This document shows positions 63,000-64,000 of a DNA stretch of 64,000 bases, piece after piece. Every line of letters starts with the position of its first letter. Position 1 is the stretch's first letter. Position numbers and translations under genes: made by a program. The notes under the pieces were generated by a model. It did not search any database. It saw nothing but the letters and a program-made list of their open reading frames with translations, and had not been told where the DNA came from. This stretch comes from Phytobacter diazotrophicus (GTDB lineage: Bacteria; Pseudomonadota; Gammaproteobacteria; Enterobacterales; Enterobacteriaceae): contig SMDE01000017.1 of the NCBI GenBank assembly GCA_004346725.1, positions 35,980 to 99,979 of the forward strand. Reading direction: 5' to 3'.

Positions 63000-63440
63000 A
63001 TGGTTATTAGTATTCGTCGTTCGCGACCTGAGGAAGGAGAGAGGCTGATCGCTATCTGGTGCCGCTCGGTCGATGCGACACATGATTTTTTGTCCAGAGA
63101 TTATCGGGCAGAGCTGGAGGAGCAGGTGAGTGCATTTTTACCGACAGCGCCGCTTTGGGTTGCCGTCAATAAACAGGATGAACCCGTTGGGTTTATGCTA
63201 CTCACCGATAAGCATATGGATGCACTGTTCATTGATCCTGACGTTCGCGGCAGCGGCGTAGGGAAACGACTGGTTGAACACGCCTTGCTGTTGGCCCCCA
63301 ACTTAACGACCAACGTTAATGAGCAAAACGAGCAGGCCATTGGGTTCTACCTTAAGCTGGGATTTATGGTAACCGGACGAAGCGAAAAGGATGATTCCGG
63401 CAGGCCATATCCATTGCTGCATTTACGCTATCAACAGTAA
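63000..63440 (+). CDS. yjaB: YjaB, GNAT acetyltransferase
   Basis: 146-residue GNAT protein that binds acetyl-CoA in E. coli; substrate unproven. Motif A ALFIDPDVRGSGVGKRLVEHAL (about residues 77-98) and motif B TTNVNEQNEQAIGFYLKLGF. Start ATG 63000 after GGAGACAAT. Divergent from metA. Confidence 0.96.
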   Translation: MVISIRRSRPEEGERLIAIWCRSVDATHDFLSRDYRAELEEQVSAFLPTAPLWVAVNKQDEPVGFMLLTDKHMDALFIDPDVRGSGVGKRLVEHALLLAPNLTTNVNEQNEQAIGFYLKLGFMVTGRSEKDDSGRPYPLLHLRYQQ

Positions 63441-63461
63441 TGTTCACCGCTTAACTCTTTT

Positions 63462-63845
63462 TTACCGCTTCGCGATCAGCGCCATCACAGCGTCATCGCT
63501 CAGGGGTGTTGATTGCGCGTGCGTTATCAAGCGGCGATAACGCATTCGCGTCGCACCTGCGACAACTTCCTGCAGGATACGATCTTCGACCTGCGATAAT
63601 CCGCCCTCGTTCATTTCCAGCGCGCTGATAACAATGTCAAAGCGGTCTGTGCGCAGCAGTTTCCTGAGCCATGAACGGGGTCGGATCTGTTCGATAAGGT
63701 CCCACAGAACTTTTTCGGCTTTGAAAAAATCAGCGATAAGCAGGCGTTGATTACTAAAGGCACCGCTTCCTGATACATCCTGCTTACGCTCAATGTTGCG
63801 AACGGTGATATGATTTTTGCGAACCTGGATATAAAGAACAGACAT
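63462..63845 (-). CDS. yjaA: YjaA, stress-response protein
   Basis: 127-residue protein of unknown function linked in E. coli to acid/oxidative stress phenotypes. Conserved MSVLYIQVRKNHITVRNIE, FSNQRLLIADFFKAEKV and SALEMNEGGLSQVEDRILQEVVAGAT. Convergent with yjaB. Upstream is the rRNA operon end. Confidence 0.95.
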   Translation of the reverse strand: MSVLYIQVRKNHITVRNIERKQDVSGSGAFSNQRLLIADFFKAEKVLWDLIEQIRPRSWLRKLLRTDRFDIVISALEMNEGGLSQVEDRILQEVVAGATRMRYRRLITHAQSTPLSDDAVMALIAKR

Positions 63846-63871
63846 GAAAAATTCCTTTTATCATGCGAAGA

Positions 63872-63910
63872 AAACGCAAAAAGCCCATCCGTGAGGATGG
63901 GCTTCTTACT
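63872..63910 (-). terminator. rRNA operon terminator
   Basis: Minus strand GCCCATCC-tcac-GGATGGGC followed by TTTTTGCG, the typical T1-type terminator after 5S rRNA in enterobacteria. Confidence 0.85.
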
Positions 63911-63916
63911 TGTCTG

Positions 63917-63929
63917 ATGCCTGGCAGTT
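63917..63929 (-). rRNA. 5S rRNA 3'-terminal fragment (rrn operon end)
   Basis: Minus strand AACTGCCAGGCAT equals the last 13 bases of enterobacterial 5S rRNA, but the preceding bases differ from 5S, so this is only a tail, 7 bases from the terminator. The true 5S gene, if present, lies beyond the window end. Confidence 0.7.
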
Positions 63930-63931
63930 TA

Positions 63932-63994
63932 TGAATCACGTTGTGATTCACCCTTCGGGCCGTTGCTGCGCAACGTTCAAAAGCGCTCGCTTTT
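63932..63994 (-). repeat. Hairpin-chain repeat at the rRNA operon end
   Basis: Stems TGAATCAC-gtt-GTGATTCA (63932-63950 with centre), CCC-ttc-GGG (63951-63959), CGTTGC-tgc-GCAACG (63961-63975) and AAAAGCG-ct-CGCTTTT (63979-63994). On the minus strand AGGACAAAA, TTTTGAAC and GGCCCGAAGGG recur in the 28.27 kb repeat. Confidence 0.7.
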
Positions 63995-64000
63995 GTCCTA

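Overview
The window is a chromosomal segment of an enterobacterium. Gene order from uvrA to the edge of an rRNA operon next to yjaA matches, inverted, the uvrA to rrnE interval of Escherichia coli K-12, and most proteins are near-identical in length and sequence to the E. coli ones. ERIC and REP-type repeats, loss of xylE, dinF, yjbI, pepE and arpA, and several inserted genes point to an Enterobacter-like member of the Enterobacteriaceae rather than E. coli itself; the genus cannot be fixed from sequence reading alone.

Layout. 1-8.4 kb: end of uvrA, yjbR, yjbQ, aphA, tyrB, alr, dnaB, qor, pspG. 8.4-12.5 kb: dusA, then an accessory insert (a HigBA-like toxin-antitoxin pair and a TraF-like outer membrane protein), then zur. 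12.5-18.2 kb: yjbJ, lexA with two SOS boxes, dgkA, plsB, ubiA, ubiC. 18.3-26.5 kb: the complete divergent maltose regulon malM-lamB-malK and malEFG with MalT and CRP sites between. 26.5-36.4 kb: psiE, an acetyltransferase/acyltransferase pair, the yjbEFGH exopolysaccharide operon, pgi, and lysC behind a lysine riboswitch. 36.4-41.7 kb: an RNA-repair locus: rtcR divergent from a sigma-54 promoter, a roughly 300-nt structured leader, then slipin, rtcB and a nucleotidyltransferase. 41.7-48.3 kb: panS, yjbD, rluF, a shikimate dehydrogenase remnant with a ccdAB toxin-antitoxin pair where pepE lies in E. coli, yjbB, an unknown membrane protein, and an XRE regulator. 48.3-51.1 kb: a second-copy-type serine dehydratase and serine transporter pair. 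51.6-64 kb: metH, iclR, an ASCH protein, the glyoxylate operon aceBAK, metA, yjaB, yjaA, and the terminator side of an rRNA operon.

How the parts work together: maltose uptake (LamB pore, MalE binding protein, MalFGK2 ABC transporter), glyoxylate shunt with its repressor IclR and the AceK switch, methionine synthesis (MetA, MetH), lysine/aspartate pathway entry (LysC), and ubiquinone entry (UbiC, UbiA) are all intact. The most unusual region is the rtc locus. Its sigma-54-driven leader is a chain of perfect inverted repeats including a tRNA T-arm-like element, which suggests a Y-RNA/tRNA-like noncoding RNA made together with the RtcB ligase. A second point of interest is a hairpin-rich repeat whose stems change in sequence but keep pairing, found both between yjbH and its neighbour and at the rRNA operon end.
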